From Cytophagaceae bacterium (GTDB taxonomy: Bacteria; Bacteroidota; Bacteroidia; Cytophagales; Spirosomataceae): a stretch of 36,020 bases of DNA. The position numbers and the translations under genes were made by a program. Within the stretch, counting starts at the first letter, position 1, and the number at the start of each line of letters is the position of its first letter. The notes below the pieces were generated by a model, which worked only from the letters and a program-made list of their open reading frames with translations, did no database searches and was not told the origin of the DNA. Below, piece after piece: positions 33,966 to 36,020 of the stretch. Location: the NCBI GenBank assembly GCA_947471105.1, contig CANIYB010000002.1, forward strand, positions 1-36,020, given 5' to 3'.

Positions 33966-34724
33966 TTATAATTGTGCAATCAATCGTAAGCCTTCTAAGG
34001 TGATTAACTTATTCACTTCATCAAAGGAAGATTCCAAGGGAGTCAAAATAGATGACAATCCACCCGTGGCTAATACTTTAATGTGAGCACCTTTTTCGGC
34101 TTTGATTTGAAAAATCATTTCCTTCACTAAACCTACATAGCCCCATAATATCCCTGATTGAATCGCTGAAACAGTATCAAACCCTAAGGCCGATTCTGGC
34201 ATTTCAAGAGGCACTTCAGGTAATTGGGCCGTTTGGGAAAACAAAGATTTCACCGCTGTTTTCAATCCTGGGGCAATGGAAACACCTTGCATTTTCCCCT
34301 GTGCATCCACTAATGTAAAGGTTAATGCGGTACCAAAGTCAACGATGAGCACATCCGTTTTATAATTCAAATGCGCATATACCGAATTAGCGACTAAGTC
34401 AGAACCAATTTCATCTGGGCTAATGACCTCAATGGGCAAATTCACATACAATTCAGTGCCCATGCACTTCGATTTTTTCCCCGACCAAAAATCAATACCC
34501 TTCTGAATTTGAGGTAAGACCGATGGAACGACCGAACTGATTAAGATGGAATCGGGTTGATAGGATTCAAAACCCTTCTCTTTTAACTCCCGAACTAACC
34601 ACATTTGCAGGCGCAATGGGCTCCATGGCTGATGCGTAGGAGTGCGTAAAATAGCTTTCCAAGTATTCTCGGCATAAAATCCAAATACGATGTCCGTATT
34701 TCCAATGTCAATGACTAATAGCAT
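33966..34724 (-). CDS. coaX: Type III pantothenate kinase
   Basis: CoaX phosphorylates pantothenate, the first step of CoA synthesis, and is the usual form in Bacteroidota. From the ATG at 34724 the protein has 252 residues and starts MLLVIDIGNTDIVFGFY, the ASKHA phosphate-1 motif. The phosphate-2 motif is VDFGTALTFTLVD near residue 130, and the adenosine motif LATGGLSSIL lies near residue 220. PDEIGSDLVANSVYA supplies the pantothenate-binding Asp. The frame is open 19 codons further upstream, but that extension is basic, precedes the first conserved strand and overlaps nadE. It follows the nadE stop by 2 bp. Confidence 0.95.
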   Translation of the reverse strand: MLLVIDIGNTDIVFGFYAENTWKAILRTPTHQPWSPLRLQMWLVRELKEKGFESYQPDSILISSVVPSVLPQIQKGIDFWSGKKSKCMGTELYVNLPIEVISPDEIGSDLVANSVYAHLNYKTDVLIVDFGTALTFTLVDAQGKMQGVSIAPGLKTAVKSLFSQTAQLPEVPLEMPESALGFDTVSAIQSGILWGYVGLVKEMIFQIKAEKGAHIKVLATGGLSSILTPLESSFDEVNKLITLEGLRLIAQL

Positions 34725-34726
34725 AA

Positions 34727-36020
34727 TTAAGCGGGTAAATCTTTTTCTAATCCAGCTGATAAGATGGGAAATCTTAACCAAGATTTAGGGTCTAAACTAT
34801 AATCATCCACATGAAATCCAGGTGCATAACGCTCCCGTTTCCATTGATTTCTTGCCCAAAGCCTGTAAAAACGATGTGTAAATTCAATTAATTTATCTTT
34901 CGGAAACTTGGATTGATACATGTCAATAATAAGTTTCTGACATTCCTCAGGAGATTTTCGATCATAAAAAGCCAATCGTTCCAAGTCATTTAATATCGGA
35001 TATGGCATCAAATCTTCCTCATCCACTTGATGACTTCCTAATGGCCTAAGCTCGGCACTCGGTTCAAGCGTGTTGACCCGGTGTAAACCTGCCATTTTAT
35101 GCCCATCAAGCGGTCCATGCATTTCTGCCCAAATCAACCATTTTCTCAAAAATGTTTTATCTATTCCGGCAATGGGTGATATTGATCCCGAAGTATCTCC
35201 ATCCATCGTCGCATATCCTACGCTCGCCTCTGAACGATTTGAAGTAGCTAAAAGTAAGGCATTGTTAATATTAGCAAACATCCACGCACTTGGACTTCTT
35301 ACTCGAGCTTGTACATTTTGCAAGGTAATATCATCTGATTCCCAAGATAAAGTACGATCGATAGCGCCCTCAATCAAGGTTCGATAGCCCTTTACCAGCG
35401 CATCAATATCAATTTCAAAATGAGTCGAACCTATAAATTCAGCCAACTCTTTTGCTGATTGTCGCGTATCACTGGAAGAATTCACGGTACCTTGATAGAT
35501 TGTGGTCAATAATTTTGACATTAAAACACTCAAGTTTTCAACCGAATCTATCCAAGGGATATAGGCTAATTTTTGTTTGAGTCCTTGAAATCCTATTTCT
35601 TTTTCTGCTAAATGCATTGCCATAAAACAAAGCGAACTAATGGCTGAGGAATCTGCACCGCCTGATAAGGAAACCACATATCCAAAGGATTTAGACTTTC
35701 GCAGGTAATCAAACAGACCTAATGATATGGCCCGAGCAAATTCCTCCTCTTTCATGTATGTTGAATCTTCCCAAGGATATATTAAATTTTCTGATGCTGG
35801 TTGATCCGTTTCGGAAACCTCTGTTGTGGATTTAATTATATCATCTGCAAGGGAAGATATAGTTCGAAGGTCTACAGCAGAATAAATTAAATTTGAATCA
35901 GCAAATGAAAACCGCTTGGATTCCACTGTAATTCGGCCATTCTGAGCAATGTAAGCATCTCCATCAAAAATGACTCGGCCAGATTCATTGCCCAATAAAT
36001 TGGCAAACAAATAAACGCCC
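34727..36020 (-). CDS. nadE: Glutamine-dependent NAD+ synthetase (5' end outside window)
   Basis: NadE amidates nicotinic acid adenine dinucleotide to NAD+. The frame is still open at the window edge, so only the C-terminal 430 or so residues are seen. They comprise the end of the nitrilase-type glutaminase domain (LFANLLGNESGRVIFDGDAYI, from the edge to about 35800) and then the full NAD synthetase domain with PP-loop SLSGGADSSAI near 35670. ATSNRSEASVGYATMDGDTSGSISPI and the closing KRERYAPGFHVDDYS follow. The glutaminase catalytic residues lie outside the window. coaX starts 2 bp after its stop, so two cofactor-synthesis genes are coupled. Confidence 0.95.
   Translation of the reverse strand, partial: GVYLFANLLGNESGRVIFDGDAYIAQNGRITVESKRFSFADSNLIYSAVDLRTISSLADDIIKSTTEVSETDQPASENLIYPWEDSTYMKEEEFARAISLGLFDYLRKSKSFGYVVSLSGGADSSAISSLCFMAMHLAEKEIGFQGLKQKLAYIPWIDSVENLSVLMSKLLTTIYQGTVNSSSDTRQSAKELAEFIGSTHFEIDIDALVKGYRTLIEGAIDRTLSWESDDITLQNVQARVRSPSAWMFANINNALLLATSNRSEASVGYATMDGDTSGSISPIAGIDKTFLRKWLIWAEMHGPLDGHKMAGLHRVNTLEPSAELRPLGSHQVDEEDLMPYPILNDLERLAFYDRKSPEECQKLIIDMYQSKFPKDKLIEFTHRFYRLWARNQWKRERYAPGFHVDDYSLDPKSWLRFPILSAGLEKDLPA

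Noticed and set aside
34725..34781. Longer coaX start overlapping nadE
   Set aside because: The first conserved strand of CoaX begins immediately after the ATG at 34724, and the longer form adds a basic non-conserved stretch that overlaps nadE by 55 bp.
1..36020. tRNA, rRNA or insertion sequences
   Set aside because: No GGTTCGAATCC-like T-arms, rRNA segments or transposase ORFs were found by eye. Small RNAs without clear signatures could be missed.

Overview
The window reads as a chromosomal segment of a low-GC Bacteroidota bacterium, most likely of the Cytophagia/Cytophagales. The evidence is a DUF2723-type (GT117) membrane glycosyltransferase, two SurA/PpiC-type periplasmic isomerases upstream of a MoxR ATPase, an OmpA/PorT-like beta-barrel protein, a THUMP-like methyltransferase, few recognisable Shine-Dalgarno sites, and several TAnnTTTG-type -7 promoter elements. 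Gene density is very high. Neighbours often overlap by a few bases or sit 2-15 bp apart, and no gene-free stretch exceeds 300 bp. The longest gaps are 255 bp (21867-22121) and about 143 bp (23553-23695). I see no tRNA, rRNA, CRISPR array, phage or insertion sequence.

Layout, left to right. (1) 1-1767: 3' part of a tandem-domain CE1-like esterase, ending at a strong bidirectional terminator. (2) 1886-6667, minus strand: beta-barrel protein, pheS and the DUF2723 glycosyltransferase. (3) 6773-8888: radA, convergent with truA. (4) 8127-11914, minus strand: a tiny ORF that looks like the start of a molybdo-hydroxylase iron-sulfur subunit, a MocA-like nucleotidyltransferase, purL and truA. (5) 11989-15904, plus strand: THUMP-like methyltransferase, two unknown exported or membrane proteins, an SRPBCC-like protein and a dicarboxylate/glutamate symporter. 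(6) 15894-17516, minus strand: rbfA and a LolC/E-like permease. (7) 17607-18980: a polytopic membrane protein of unknown function. (8) 18970-21866: rpiB divergent from a LOG-family gene, which converges on polX. (9) 22122-23552: a solitary circularly permuted ATP-grasp gene, then a cluster of three REP-like palindromes abutting lysA (23696-24934). (10) 24980-27531, plus strand: PhoD-like phosphatase, OsmC-like protein and thyA, with 1-bp gaps. (11) 27528-36020, minus strand: nadE (cut by the window edge), coaX, agmatine deiminase, a lipoprotein, two parvulin-type isomerases and moxR.

Most of the content is housekeeping: translation (pheS, truA, rbfA), DNA repair (radA, polX), purine, dTMP, lysine, NAD and CoA synthesis, and envelope protein folding and transport. 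I do not see a clear new multi-gene defence or secretion system. The most distinctive signals are: a gene-decay scar next to the MocA-like gene; a PolX whose three polymerase carboxylates are replaced while all its PHP nuclease ligands are kept; a REPIN-like palindrome cluster whose edge supplies the lysA stop codon; an OmpA-like domain embedded in a parvulin-type isomerase; and two genes whose -7 elements sit so close to the ATG that their mRNAs may be leaderless.

Several long frames clearly start upstream of the real gene (beta-barrel protein, rbfA, rpiB, lysA, moxR, lipoprotein, agmatine deiminase, coaX). For these I chose internal ATGs using family length, signal peptides and spacing to neighbours.
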